A stretch of 64,000 nucleotides of DNA from Hahella sp. HNIBRBA332 (GCF_030719035.1 NZ_CP132203.1:3534001-3598000), one strand, 5' to 3'; shown: positions 1-8,841, counted from the stretch's first letter. Made by a program: numbers and translations. The notes: generated by a model not told the origin, from the letters alone.

Positions 1-204
1 TTGCAGGCGAATACAGTCATCACAGCCCTTGAAGTAGACAAAGGCTTGCGCTGGACCCTGACGCGCAAGGATGACCTGATCATTCTGCGCGCGCTGTGCC
101 AGCAGTCGGAACCCATCAAGCATTTGTTTATGGCGGCGTGGTCCCTGCTGCGTCCAGCGTTAATCGGGGTAGAAAGTCATCCGCCGCGGATATGGGCGAC
201 CTGA
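1..204 (+). CDS. ureD: Urease accessory protein UreD, C-terminal fragment cut by the window edge
   Basis: Only the last 67 codons are present, because the reading frame runs in from the left edge. The end of the product, RPALIGVESHPPRIWAT, matches the characteristic UreD tail (RPALLG...PPRIW). UreD forms the UreDFG scaffold that loads nickel and CO2 into apo-urease in the cytoplasm. Position fits: it sits upstream of ureA, as in the usual ureDABCEFG operon. The true start lies outside the window, so the first codon here is not a start. About 100 bases separate it from ureA. Confidence 0.85.
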   Translation: MQANTVITALEVDKGLRWTLTRKDDLIILRALCQQSEPIKHLFMAAWSLLRPALIGVESHPPRIWAT

Positions 205-305
205 CACAGACGTGACTTGAAGCGAAAGCTGATCAGCCACTAAGACCCAAACATCGCAGTTATCCAACAATAAAAGTAACCGCAAGATAAAAGAGGAAGT
301 TCACG

Positions 306-608
306 ATGGAACTCACCCCTAGAGAGAAAGACAAACTGCTGCTGTACACCGCCGCGCTGGTGGCGGAGCGGCGCAAAGCGCGGGGATTGAAACTGAATTA
401 CCCGGAGGCGATGGCCTACCTGAGCATGGAAATCGTGGAAGGCGCCCGGGATGGCCGCAGCGTAGCTGAGCTGATGGCCTACGGCCGCACGCTGCTGACG
501 CGGGATGACGTCATGGATGGCATACCGGAAATGATTCCAGAGGTGCAGGTGGAAGCCACCTTTCCGGACGGCACCAAACTGGTCACGGTCCATAACCCTA
601 TCCCTTAA
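306..608 (+). CDS. ureA: Urease gamma subunit UreA
   Basis: A 100-residue protein, the canonical length of the bacterial gamma subunit. It starts with the family N-terminus MELTPREKDKLLLYTAALVA and carries the conserved segments LNYPEAMAYLS, VMDGIPEMIPEVQVEATFPDG and the C-terminal VTVHNPI. It assembles with UreB and UreC into the (UreABC)3 apo-enzyme in the cytoplasm. The ATG follows an AGAGGAAG ribosome-binding site. It ends 20 bases before ureB, consistent with one operon. Confidence 0.97.
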   Translation: MELTPREKDKLLLYTAALVAERRKARGLKLNYPEAMAYLSMEIVEGARDGRSVAELMAYGRTLLTRDDVMDGIPEMIPEVQVEATFPDGTKLVTVHNPIP

Positions 609-628
609 TCGCTGATGGAGATCCAGTC

Positions 629-934
629 ATGATTCCAGGAGAAATAGACGCCCTCCCCGGCGACATCGAAATCAACGCCGGCCTGCCGACCATTACCGTG
701 GAAGTCACCAATACCGGCGACCGGCCGGTGCAAGTGGGCTCTCATTATCACTTTTTTGAAACCAACCCGGCGCTGTCCTTTCCGCGAGAGCATGCGCGCG
801 GCTTCCGCCTGAACATCGCCGCTGGGACCGCCGTGCGTTTCGAACCCGGACAAACCCGCACGGTGGAGCTGGTCGCCCTGGGCGGCGAGCGCAAGGTTTA
901 CGGTTTCCGTGGCGATGTCATGGGCGCCTTATGA
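629..934 (+). CDS. ureB: Urease beta subunit UreB
   Basis: A 101-residue protein of typical UreB length. Recognisable family segments are MIPGEIDALPGDIEINAG at the N-terminus, VTNTGDRPVQVGSHYHFFE, and RLNIAAGTAVRFEPGQTRTV. The beta subunit packs against the alpha subunit in the urease trimer and has no catalytic residue of its own. A GGAGAT ribosome-binding site precedes the ATG. ureC begins about 60 bases downstream. Confidence 0.97.
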   Translation: MIPGEIDALPGDIEINAGLPTITVEVTNTGDRPVQVGSHYHFFETNPALSFPREHARGFRLNIAAGTAVRFEPGQTRTVELVALGGERKVYGFRGDVMGAL

Positions 935-997
935 CGACGCCCGGCGCGACAAAAATAAGGCAGCACGCAAACAGGTTACACAGCAGGACTTATCACC

Positions 998-2701
998 ATG
1001 GCAAAGATTTCTAGAGCCGCCTACGCCGACATGTTCGGGCCAACCGTAGGCGACCGGGTGCGCCTGGGCGACACCGAATTATGGATTGAAGTGGAGAAAG
1101 ATTACGCCGCCTACGGCCACGAAGTGAAATTCGGCGGCGGCAAGGTTATCCGTGACGGCATGGGACAGTCGCAACGCCCCAATACGGAAGCGGTGGACAC
1201 CGTCATCACCAATGCACTGATCCTGGATCATTGGGGCATCGTCAAGGCGGATATCGGACTTAAGCAGGGTCGCATCGCCGCCATTGGCAAAGCAGGCAAC
1301 CCGGATATTCAGGACAACATCGACATCATTATCGGTCCCGGCACCGAGGTCATTGCCGGCGAGGGCATGATCGCCACCGCTGGCGGCATCGACGCCCACA
1401 TACATTTCATCTGTCCGCAGCAAATCGAAGAAGCGTTAATGTCCGGCGTCACCACCATGCTGGGCGGCGGCACTGGTCCCGCCACCGGCACCAACGCCAC
1501 CACCTGCACGCCCGGCCCCTGGCATATGGGCAAGATGCTGCAAGCCGCCGACGCCTTTCCCATGAATCTGGGCTTTCTCGGCAAAGGCAACGCCAGTCTG
1601 CCGGCGGCGTTGGAAGAACAAATGCTCGCCGGAGCTATGGGCTTAAAGCTGCATGAGGACTGGGGCACCACCCCCGCCTCCATCGACAACTGCCTGAATA
1701 TCGCGGAAAAATACGATGTGCAGGTGGCCATCCACACCGACACGCTGAATGAGTCCGGTTTTGTGGAGGATACGCTGGCCGCGTTCAAAGGTCGCACCAT
1801 CCACACCTATCACACCGAAGGCGCTGGCGGCGGTCATGCGCCGGATATCATCAAAGCCTGCGGCGAATTGAACGTGCTGCCCTCCTCCACCAATCCGACC
1901 CGACCTTACACCATCAACACAGTGGACGAGCATCTGGACATGCTCATGGTGTGCCACCATCTGGACCCGGATATCCCAGAAGACGTCGCCTTCGCCGATT
2001 CCCGCATCCGCAAGGAAACCATCGCTGCGGAAGACATCCTGCACGATCTTGGCGCATTCAGCATGATCTCCTCCGACTCTCAGGCCATGGGACGGGTTGG
2101 CGAAGTGGTTTGCCGCACCTGGCAGACCGCCCACAAAATGAAAGTGCAGCGTGGCCCGCTGGCGCAGGACTCCGAGCGCGCCGACAACTTTCGCGCCAAG
2201 CGCTACATCGCCAAATACACCATTAACCCCGCCATCGCCCATGGCATCGCTCACGAGGTGGGATCACTGGAGCCCGGCAAGCTTGCGGATATCATTTTGT
2301 GGCGGCCGGCTTTCTTCGGGGCGAAACCCTCCCTGATCATCAAAGGCGGCATGATCGCCGCCGCTCCCATGGGCGACGCCAACGCCTCCATCCCGACGCC
2401 GCAGCCGGTGCACTATCGCCCCATGTTCGGCGCGTTCGGTCAGGCCATGCATCAGACCCGCCTCACCTTTGTCTGTCAGGCCGCTCTGGATAACGGGGTG
2501 AAAGAGCAATTCGGTTTGCAGTCCCCGCTCAGCGCCTGCCGCAACACCCGCACTGTCACCAAGAAAAGCATGGTGCTGAACGACCTGACGCCGCAGATGG
2601 AAGTGGATTCGCAAACCTATGAAGTGCGCGCCAACGGCGAGCTGCTGGTCTGCGAGCCCGCCAAGGTCCTGCCTCTGGCGCAGCGCTATTTTCTGTTTTA
2701 A
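998..2701 (+). CDS. ureC: Urease alpha subunit UreC (urea amidohydrolase)
   Basis: Catalytic subunit, 567 residues. It hydrolyses urea to ammonia and carbamate. All metal-centre and active-site residues are visible and fall at the standard numbering: His134 and His136 (DAHIHF), the carbamylated Lys217 and His219 (LKLHEDWG), His246 (IHTDT), His272 (YHTEGAGGGH), the flap Cys319-His320 (MVCHH) and Asp360 (SSDSQAMGR). No insertion, frameshift or missing residue is seen, so the enzyme should be active once nickel-loaded. It sits between ureB and ureE in operon order. Confidence 0.98.
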   Translation: MAKISRAAYADMFGPTVGDRVRLGDTELWIEVEKDYAAYGHEVKFGGGKVIRDGMGQSQRPNTEAVDTVITNALILDHWGIVKADIGLKQGRIAAIGKAGNPDIQDNIDIIIGPGTEVIAGEGMIATAGGIDAHIHFICPQQIEEALMSGVTTMLGGGTGPATGTNATTCTPGPWHMGKMLQAADAFPMNLGFLGKGNASLPAALEEQMLAGAMGLKLHEDWGTTPASIDNCLNIAEKYDVQVAIHTDTLNESGFVEDTLAAFKGRTIHTYHTEGAGGGHAPDIIKACGELNVLPSSTNPTRPYTINTVDEHLDMLMVCHHLDPDIPEDVAFADSRIRKETIAAEDILHDLGAFSMISSDSQAMGRVGEVVCRTWQTAHKMKVQRGPLAQDSERADNFRAKRYIAKYTINPAIAHGIAHEVGSLEPGKLADIILWRPAFFGAKPSLIIKGGMIAAAPMGDANASIPTPQPVHYRPMFGAFGQAMHQTRLTFVCQAALDNGVKEQFGLQSPLSACRNTRTVTKKSMVLNDLTPQMEVDSQTYEVRANGELLVCEPAKVLPLAQRYFLF

Positions 2702-2716
2702 AGATGGAGGGATGGC

Positions 2717-3304
2717 ATGATTCGCATTACTGAACGCTACGTCGCGGAAACACAAACGCCCCCTATCGCGGGCGTCATCAGCCTCACTTATGACGAACGC
2801 AAACGCGGTCGCTTGCGCGCCAGAACGCAGTCCGGCGAGGAGGTCGGATTGTTTCTGGAGCGCGGTAAAACGTTACTCGACGGCGACCTGCTGGCGGCTG
2901 AAAACGGCGATATTTACGCCATCAGCGCCGCGCCGGAAACCGTAGCTACCGCGCAGGCCAGCGAAGCGCGTCAGTTTGCGCAGATTTGCTATCACCTGGG
3001 CAACCGACATACGCCGCTACAGATTGGCGAGCTCTGGGTGCGCTTCCAACCGGATCATGTTCTGGAGGATCTGTGCCGCCTGTATGGGTTGGAAGTCATT
3101 CACGAGTCTGCGCCGTTCAATCCTGAAAACGGCGCCTATGGCGGACATAGCGGACATGGCGGTCATCATCATGGCCACGACCAGTCTCACGATCAGAGTC
3201 GTCACGACGCCAGGGAACTCAGTGCGCGCTACCATTTTCACGGGCCGGATCATGAACATCCACATGGTCATGTTCACCTTCATTCGCACCCTCACGAGCA
3301 TTAG
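2717..3304 (+). CDS. ureE: Urease accessory nickel-binding protein UreE with long His-rich tail
   Basis: 195 residues. The body has the UreE peptide-binding and metal-binding domains, with the AYHLGNRH-type motif seen as CYHLGNRHTPLQI near residues 95-105. From about residue 140 to the end the protein becomes a histidine-rich tail with about 19 His in roughly 55 residues, ending HLHSHPHEH. UreE is the nickel metallochaperone that hands Ni(II) to UreG. The tail suggests extra nickel storage, as in Klebsiella UreE. An AGATGGAGGGATGGC leader with GGAGG serves the ATG. It is 14 bases from ureF. Confidence 0.96.
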   Translation: MIRITERYVAETQTPPIAGVISLTYDERKRGRLRARTQSGEEVGLFLERGKTLLDGDLLAAENGDIYAISAAPETVATAQASEARQFAQICYHLGNRHTPLQIGELWVRFQPDHVLEDLCRLYGLEVIHESAPFNPENGAYGGHSGHGGHHHGHDQSHDQSRHDARELSARYHFHGPDHEHPHGHVHLHSHPHEH

Positions 3305-3318
3305 AGGACTAGCCGCCC

Positions 3319-3987
3319 ATGCCGCCTTTAGCGTTGCTGAAACTCATGAACCTGACCAGCCCGGCCTTGCCTGTGGGCGCATTCGCCTACTCGCAGGGCT
3401 TGGAGTGGGCCATTGATCACGGCGGCGTCGACACGCCGGAAAAAATCCACGACTGGTTACAGGGCGTGGTCAGTCAAGGGCTCGGGAAAACCGATCTGCC
3501 CGTGTTGTTCAAGCTGCTGCAGGCTTGGCGCGCCAATGACCACGAACAAATCACCTACTGGAACGCCTGGCTGCTCGCCGCGCGTGAAACCCAGGAGTTG
3601 CTGGACGAAGACCGCCATGTGGGCAAAGCCCTGGCCAAGCTGCTGCGAGACTTAGGCGTCCCCGGCGCGGAGCCCTGGCTGGAGCGACCGGCGTCCCTGC
3701 TGACGTTGTGGACGCTGGCCTGCGCGCATTGGGACATTGATGCGGAGAACGCCGCCCTGGGGTTTCTGTGGAGCTGGCTGGAAAACCAGATCGCCGTAGC
3801 GGGAAAGACATTGCCGCTGGCGCAGACGGCGGCGCAGCGCATATTACAGCGACTGATGCCCATTTTGGCGGAGACAGTTGCAGCCGCGACGCAGATAAAA
3901 GAAGAAAATTTCGGCGCATCCCTGCCCGGCTGGGCTATGGCTTGCGCCCGACACGAAACGCAATACTCGCGCCTGTTCCGATCCTGA
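3319..3987 (+). CDS. ureF: Urease accessory protein UreF
   Basis: 222 residues, the expected size. The family signature LTSPALPVGAFAYSQGLEWAI lies near the N-terminus (residues about 12-32), and the C-terminal end has PGWAMACARHETQYSRLFRS, the usual UreF tail. UreF gates the UreG GTPase within the UreDFG complex and provides part of the nickel tunnel. It is flanked by ureE (14 bases) and ureG (45 bases) in the same orientation. Confidence 0.96.
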   Translation: MPPLALLKLMNLTSPALPVGAFAYSQGLEWAIDHGGVDTPEKIHDWLQGVVSQGLGKTDLPVLFKLLQAWRANDHEQITYWNAWLLAARETQELLDEDRHVGKALAKLLRDLGVPGAEPWLERPASLLTLWTLACAHWDIDAENAALGFLWSWLENQIAVAGKTLPLAQTAAQRILQRLMPILAETVAAATQIKEENFGASLPGWAMACARHETQYSRLFRS

Positions 3988-4032
3988 ACAGGGCGAGCAG
4001 GACAAGAAACATCATCTGGAGGTAACGCTTTT

Positions 4033-4647
4033 ATGAGCACACAAACTTTGCGCGTCGGCATCGGCGGCCCGGTGGGTTCCGGCAAAACTGCGCTGGTGGC
4101 CCGTCTGTGTCAGGAACTGCGGGAACGCTTTAATATCGCCGTGGTCACCAACGATATCTATACGGAAGAAGACGCCCAGTTCCTGATCCGCAATCAGGCG
4201 CTCACTGAAGACCGCATTATTGGCGTAGAAACCGGCGGCTGCCCCCATACCGCCATTCGGGAGGACGCCTCCATGAACCTCGCCGCCATCGACACGCTGA
4301 CAGCGCGCCATCCCGGACTCGATCTGGTGCTGGTGGAAAGCGGCGGCGACAACCTGAGCGCCACGTTCAGCCCGGAGCTGTCCGACCTTACCCTGTATGT
4401 CATCGATGTTTCCGCCGGCGACAAGATTCCCCGCAAAGGCGGTCCCGGCATCACCAAGTCCGACCTGTTGGTCATCAACAAGACCGATCTGGCGCCAATC
4501 GTGGGAGCCTCATTGGAGGTCATGGATCGCGACGCCAGGAAAATGCGCGGTGACAAACCCTTTATTTTCAGTAATATGAAGACCGGCGAAGGCCTGCAGG
4601 ACATAATCAGTTTTATTATTGACCAAGGTATGCTGCAAGCGGCTTAG
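4033..4647 (+). CDS. ureG: Urease accessory GTPase UreG
   Basis: 204 residues. SIMIBI-class GTPase with P-loop GGPVGSGKTAL at residues 11-21, the metal-binding Cys70-Pro71-His72 motif (ETGGCPHTAIRED) and the NKTD guanine-specificity motif (VINKTDLAP). It hydrolyses GTP to power nickel insertion into UreC and receives nickel from UreE. A CTGGAGGTAACG ribosome-binding site precedes the ATG. The next gene, the nickel permease, starts 52 bases later. Confidence 0.98.
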   Translation: MSTQTLRVGIGGPVGSGKTALVARLCQELRERFNIAVVTNDIYTEEDAQFLIRNQALTEDRIIGVETGGCPHTAIREDASMNLAAIDTLTARHPGLDLVLVESGGDNLSATFSPELSDLTLYVIDVSAGDKIPRKGGPGITKSDLLVINKTDLAPIVGASLEVMDRDARKMRGDKPFIFSNMKTGEGLQDIISFIIDQGMLQAA

Positions 4648-4699
4648 CGTCCCAAGCGGACGACGACACAGCACTCATTTCCAACAAGGGAGCAGATTA

Positions 4700-5293
4700 A
4701 TGCGATTCACCAAAGCTCAATTTCTATTACTCACCGCAGGCCTGGGCGCCTCCATGGCCGCCGTCGCCCATCCGGGTCACGGCGTCGTCGGCGGATTTTT
4801 CTCTGGATTGACTCACCCCATGTTCGGCCTGGATCACCTTGTCGCCATGCTGGGCGTGGGCTTCCTGGCCTGGAAAACCGGCCAGAAAGCGCGTCTGTTG
4901 CTGGCGTTTCTGGGCGCCATGTTGACTGGCGGTTTGCTGGCTGCCTCAAGCGTGAGCCTGCCCATTCCTGAAGCCATGATCACAGCTTCTTTGTTCGTAC
5001 TTGGCGCTGCGCTGCTGGTGGCGGGAAACAGCCGCATGCTGACTCTGGCGGCGGCTCCGCTGGTCGCTTTGTTTGCAATTTTCCATGGCTACGCCCACGT
5101 TGCGGAACAGCCTGCCGGCGCAGATTCTTTCAGCTACGTCAGCGGATTCATTCTGGCGACAGCGATGATTCAGCTGGTTGGTTGGGGCGTCGCGGCGCTG
5201 GCCAAACGTTATGAAAAAACCAACGCCACCCGCAAAACCCTTGGCGCTGGCGCGATCGCCACAGGCGTCGCCGCGGTCGCTTCCGCTTTCTGA
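4700..5293 (+). CDS. ureJ: HupE/UreJ family nickel permease
   Basis: 197 residues from the ATG at 4700. A longer frame opening with TTG inside ureG is possible, but this ATG follows an AAGGGAG ribosome-binding site and begins a clean signal peptide. HupE/UreJ features are the N-terminal signal followed by HPGHG, the metal-site motif HPMFGLDHLVAMLGVG, and about six hydrophobic membrane segments including FHGYAH. The family is believed to move nickel across the inner membrane. Placement at the end of the urease operon supports nickel supply for UreC. Transcription probably ends at the hairpin just downstream. Confidence 0.9.
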   Translation: MRFTKAQFLLLTAGLGASMAAVAHPGHGVVGGFFSGLTHPMFGLDHLVAMLGVGFLAWKTGQKARLLLAFLGAMLTGGLLAASSVSLPIPEAMITASLFVLGAALLVAGNSRMLTLAAAPLVALFAIFHGYAHVAEQPAGADSFSYVSGFILATAMIQLVGWGVAALAKRYEKTNATRKTLGAGAIATGVAAVASAF

Positions 5294-5308
5294 TATTGAG
5301 CGACTCCC

Positions 5309-5346
5309 TGCGTCCGTGCTGGCAGCCGCCCACGGACGCACTTTTC
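5309..5346 (+). terminator. Hairpin terminator after the urease operon
   Basis: TGCGTCCGTG at 5309-5318 is perfectly complementary to CACGGACGCA at 5331-5340, with a 12-base loop, followed by CTTTTCCC. It lies 15 bases past the ureJ stop and would end the urease transcript. Confidence 0.7.
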
Positions 5347-5528
5347 CCAACAACCCTCATACGTCGACTTCGCTGACGTCTTCTGTCCCACTGTAAAATC
5401 AGCGTTGGCGTTTCCCTCAATTTTTTCCTATGTTATTACCCTGCAGTAACGGAATAACGAGCAGTATCGGAGCTAGTAGTCCGCAGTTAGCGATTAATAA
5501 ATGAAGGCTTCCGGCAGGAGTTTATTTA

Positions 5529-5819
5529 ATGATCAGCGTCAAGTCGCTTCATAACGCGCGCAATCAAAATGAAACCTGCTATCTCCACAATAAAACTGCA
5601 ACCTTAGTGAGGGATTACCACATGCATAATCAACAACAATTGGAGACTTTTTCTGACATCGAACTTTTACGGCTCGAAGAACTGATCACAATGAATTTCG
5701 ACGCCTCCGATGAAGACAACCTGCGTGATTCGCTTGATTTTCTGCAGTCCATCGAAAGAGAACTGGGCTATCGCGGCCTGACTGAAAGTTTCGGTCTGGA
5801 TCACTCCCAGGCGGCCTGA
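5529..5819 (+). CDS. Small acidic protein of unknown function
   Basis: 96 residues, not recognised. The ATG at 5529 has an AGGAG eight bases upstream. A second in-frame ATG at 5622, behind GTGAGGG, would give a 65-residue product starting MHNQQQLETFSD. That shorter form contains all the ordered-looking part: a helix-rich, Glu/Asp-rich stretch (SDIELLRLEELITMNFDAS, then DSLDFLQSIERELGYRGL). No signal peptide or membrane segment. It stands alone between the urease terminator and pdxH. Confidence 0.5.
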   Translation: MISVKSLHNARNQNETCYLHNKTATLVRDYHMHNQQQLETFSDIELLRLEELITMNFDASDEDNLRDSLDFLQSIERELGYRGLTESFGLDHSQAA

Positions 5820-6055
5820 TCCGTCACGGGCGAATTCAGCGGTATCGCCCCAACTTTGATTCTCTCACTCATTTTTTCTATCCAGATAAATTTCTATTTC
5901 TCACCAATTCCTATCTCCCATCTCAGACTTATTCGACCTTAAACGCGTCCGCAGCGTCTCCAGTGAGCGCATCGGCGTGAATTGCCGTACAATACCAGTC
6001 AGACCGTCGGCGGAATCATCCGCTAAATCATCAGCTTGTCCGGATTGCAGCACTC

Positions 6056-6694
6056 ATGAAACTAGACGACATCAGACGCGAGTACCTCTATTCCGGCCTG
6101 TCCCGCAAAGACCTGGCCGACGACCCCATTGTTCAATTCAAAAACTGGTTGCAGATGGCGATCGACGCCGACCTGAACGCCGACCCCACCGCCATGTCCC
6201 TGGCGACGGTCAACGCGCAGGGCGTTCCCAGCCAGCGCATCGTATTGCTGAAAAACCTGGATGCCTCCGGATTCGTGTTCTACACCAACCTGGGCAGCCG
6301 CAAGGCGCAGAATATCGCGGAAAACGCCAACGTCAGCCTGCATTTCGCGTGGTTGCCGATGGAGCGTCAAATCTGCGTCACTGGCGTGGCGGAGAAGCTT
6401 TCCATTGCGGAAGCCACCCGCTATTTTCTGAGCCGTCCTCATGAATCCCAGGTCGCCGCCTGGGCGTCGCAGCAAAGCCAGGCGATAGGCTCGCGTGTAT
6501 TGCTGGAACAGGCGTTCGAGCAGATGAAAAACCGCTTTAAGCAAGGCGAAGTGCCACTGCCCTCATTTTGGGGCGGTTATCGGGTAAGACCAGTGACGAT
6601 TGAATTCTGGCAAGGCCGCGCAAACCGTTTGCACGATCGCTTTATATATAAGAAGGTCGGAGAGAGTTGGGAAGTTGAAAGACTGCAGCCATAA
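6056..6694 (+). CDS. pdxH: Pyridoxamine 5'-phosphate oxidase PdxH
   Basis: 212 residues, the E. coli PdxH length. FMN-dependent oxidation of pyridoxine or pyridoxamine 5'-phosphate to pyridoxal phosphate. Family segments present: MSLATVNAQGVPSQRIVLLK (FMN and substrate site), FYTNLGSRKAQNI, and the C-terminal PROSITE-type region EFWQGRANRLHDRF followed by W.V.RLQP. The ribosome-binding site before the ATG is weak. A hairpin overlaps its stop codon. Confidence 0.97.
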   Translation: MKLDDIRREYLYSGLSRKDLADDPIVQFKNWLQMAIDADLNADPTAMSLATVNAQGVPSQRIVLLKNLDASGFVFYTNLGSRKAQNIAENANVSLHFAWLPMERQICVTGVAEKLSIAEATRYFLSRPHESQVAAWASQQSQAIGSRVLLEQAFEQMKNRFKQGEVPLPSFWGGYRVRPVTIEFWQGRANRLHDRFIYKKVGESWEVERLQP

Positions 6695-6705
6695 GCTGCA
6701 GTCTT
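6679..6705. terminator. Palindrome between convergent pdxH and the 6732 gene
   Basis: AAGACTGCAG at 6679-6688 pairs perfectly with CTGCAGTCTT at 6696-6705 around a 7-base loop. It includes the last pdxH codons and its stop. There is no long T tract, so termination activity is a guess from the convergent gene arrangement. Confidence 0.45.
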
Positions 6706-6731
6706 CTAAGAGGCATAGAGGCCAACGAGGA

Positions 6732-7307
6732 TCAGTCGTCCAAGCCGCCGCCGCTTTCTTCCATCACTTTACGCAGCTTGCTCATATGCGGCTTGACCGC
6801 CTCGACATCCGCAGGCGGCGCATTCTTGAATTTCTCCATCATCGCCAGCCCTTGCTGCATCATATCCCGCATCATTTTCTTCTGTTCCGCGCTGATATTC
6901 GGATTCTGTTCCAGCTCCGCCAATTGCTGCTTCATAGCCTCCATATCGACTTGCTGCCCCTGCATCTCAATCGCCGCATAGGCGCCGAAAATACGCAGCG
7001 CCGTGCTCGCCCATTCTTCTGGAGTGGAGAAACCGTAGTCTTCTACAATGTCTTCAACCTGACCATATAGTCCTGAGGCTTTCAGCGGCGCGACAATGTC
7101 GTCGATATTGCTGGGTATCATTTCGTTGTCTTTTTCGTATTTGGACAACTCTTCTTCGTGCTTGTCACCCCACTCCTGGACGGCTTTCTGGGACTTTATC
7201 CAGCGGTCGATGAGGTCTCCGGTGAGGGGCGCTTCCGCCTGAACAAACAAACTGAAGCAGAATGTGAACAATGCCACGCCTATTTTTGACAGAGTTCTAC
7301 TATGCAT
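6732..7307 (-). CDS. Secreted protein of unknown function, Sec signal peptide
   Basis: 191 residues. The N-terminus has a basic start, a hydrophobic core (IGVALFTFCFSLFVQA) and a likely cleavage after VQA, so it is probably periplasmic. The mature part is helical and charged, with a Gln/Met/Glu-rich middle (AAIEMQGQQVDMEAMKQQ) and an acidic, glycine-rich end. A CGGAG sits six bases before the ATG. No family recognised. Convergent with pdxH. The 290 bases upstream contain an unassigned hairpin terminator on the other strand. Confidence 0.7.
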   Translation of the reverse strand: MHSRTLSKIGVALFTFCFSLFVQAEAPLTGDLIDRWIKSQKAVQEWGDKHEEELSKYEKDNEMIPSNIDDIVAPLKASGLYGQVEDIVEDYGFSTPEEWASTALRIFGAYAAIEMQGQQVDMEAMKQQLAELEQNPNISAEQKKMMRDMMQQGLAMMEKFKNAPPADVEAVKPHMSKLRKVMEESGGGLDD

Positions 7308-7524
7308 ATATTTCTCCGAGTTTCATTAGGTTGCGCTATCGAGTAAAAGCGTTTTCTAGTTTGTTATCGCATTTCGAAAATACGCTTCCGAGTTTAATGG
7401 ATAATCCGTCTAACGCGCTAGCATAGGCTTTACTACACTCTAATTGTCTGAAGCAATTCAGAGTCTTTTTCATTTCATTTCTTCGTTTACCCTGCTTAAA
7501 TACTTGCAGATACCAAGTAACAGT

Positions 7525-7550
7525 AGCGCTGATGGATCAGCGCTTTTTTT
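7525..7550 (+). terminator. Strong intrinsic terminator with no annotated gene upstream
   Basis: AGCGCTGA (7525-7532) and TCAGCGCT (7537-7544) form a perfect 8-bp stem with a TGGA loop, followed at once by a T run to 7550. On the + strand the only DNA before it back to 7307 is the non-coding leader of the divergent gene, so it may end a small RNA or an upstream-directed transcript. Confidence 0.65.
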
Positions 7551-7597
7551 GTATTCGTTCCTCTATCCATACCGACTGCACCATAGGTTAAATCCAA

Positions 7598-8077
7598 GTG
7601 GCCAATTCGCCAAACGACCTGCTATTCGACTGGCTGACCGTCATGTCCCCGACTTGCGTTCTGAACATCGGCCCGGCGCAACCGCCCGCTTTGCGCAGAT
7701 ACTGCCGTGACGATCAGATAAAGGTGATCTGCGCTTCCACGCCTGCAGAGGTTGCGGCGGTCGACCACCAACCTGAAGCGGCGATTATCAGCGAGGCGGT
7801 GGAGAAACTTTCCTTGCAAACTGGACAAGCGTTGCTGGCGGCGCCGCGCAACTTGTTGATCCCCAATGTGCTGGCGACCATAGATCATAATCAGTCGCCT
7901 GAATGGGACTTTAATCACTTGATCGCACTGGGGTTTCGCCGACTGGCGATGTTTACGGATCATGATCGGGCGCTGGCGATCTACGCTTATTCCCTCACCG
8001 ATTACAACCCCAAACGGGCCTGGAACAATGCGGAAAATTGGGCGAACCCGGAGATGTTCGGTAAGTATTGGTGGTAA
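7598..8077 (+). CDS. Small conserved protein, possibly DUF6231-like
   Basis: 159 residues starting at a GTG. Not enzymatically assignable. It has an N-terminal alpha/beta-like half (VLNIGPAQPPALRRYCRDD, then AAIISEAVEKLS) reminiscent of a degenerate nucleotide-binding fold and ends with a Trp/Asn-rich tail (KRAWNNAENWANPEMFGKYWW). That tail and the length recall a Pseudomonas family I remember as DUF6231, which is a tentative memory. No signal peptide. Weak ribosome-binding site. It ends 44 bases from the convergent amidotransferase gene. Confidence 0.65.
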   Translation: MANSPNDLLFDWLTVMSPTCVLNIGPAQPPALRRYCRDDQIKVICASTPAEVAAVDHQPEAAIISEAVEKLSLQTGQALLAAPRNLLIPNVLATIDHNQSPEWDFNHLIALGFRRLAMFTDHDRALAIYAYSLTDYNPKRAWNNAENWANPEMFGKYWW

Positions 8078-8121
8078 ACGCGGCGTCCGCGCAATGTGTT
8101 ATGAGAGCATGCCGATCCAAT

Positions 8122-8841
8122 CTACGCGAAACCGCGCAAGCACCCTTCCGCAAAGATCTCCAGGACTCTCTGCGCGTCAAAACAATCCTGTAAGTGCGCC
8201 TCCAGTTGCAACCGCTGCGCGGCTGGAATCTGATCGCGGTATACCGATAAATAAGCGGACATGATGGGACAGGTAAATTCAGGGTGGAACTGCACGCCCC
8301 AGGCGCGATCGCCATAGCGGAACGCCTGATGCTTCACCCGCCCGCTGCTGGCCAGATTCACCGCCCCTTCCGGCAGGGTTAACACAGACTGAGCGTGGGT
8401 CAGATGAGCATGAAAGGTGTGAGGCAAGCGCGAAAAGATATAATCATCACCGTCAGAAGCATGGTTGGTGATCAGCAGGGAACCGATTTCACGTCCGTCA
8501 GATTGATAGTCCACCGCGCCGCCCAAGGCGTCAGCCAATAACTGGTGACCGTAGCAGACTCCCAACAGCGGTAGACCTTGCTCTATCGCCAATCGCATCC
8601 AGCGTCCCAGATCTTCCGACCACTGCGCCCGGTCCGTTACCATCGCCGGTGAACCAGTAACGACGCAACCAATAAAATTTCCTTCCGGCGCATCGTGGTA
8701 CATATGGGTATTCCACAAATGAGTAGAGATCCCCATTTTGTCGAAAACATCAATAAACCAACTATCAAAATTACCGAACTCTTCAAGGATCGCCGGATGC
8801 GTATCCCCGCAGAGCGCGATCAGCAGTTTTCCTGTTTCCAT
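8122..8841 (-). CDS. Class I glutamine amidotransferase domain protein
   Basis: About 239 residues when started at the ATG at 8841 (METGKLLIALCGDTHP). Longer starts at 8859 or 8868 are possible, and the ribosome-binding sites do not decide. The class I GATase triad is visible: nucleophile Cys96 in GVCYGHQ, and His186 and Glu188 in VQFHPEF. Such stand-alone domains hydrolyse glutamine or act on glutamate-like or polyamine conjugates, and the substrate is unknown here. Not part of an operon: the neighbours are convergent on one side and divergent on the other. Confidence 0.85.
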   Translation of the reverse strand: METGKLLIALCGDTHPAILEEFGNFDSWFIDVFDKMGISTHLWNTHMYHDAPEGNFIGCVVTGSPAMVTDRAQWSEDLGRWMRLAIEQGLPLLGVCYGHQLLADALGGAVDYQSDGREIGSLLITNHASDGDDYIFSRLPHTFHAHLTHAQSVLTLPEGAVNLASSGRVKHQAFRYGDRAWGVQFHPEFTCPIMSAYLSVYRDQIPAAQRLQLEAHLQDCFDAQRVLEIFAEGCLRGFA

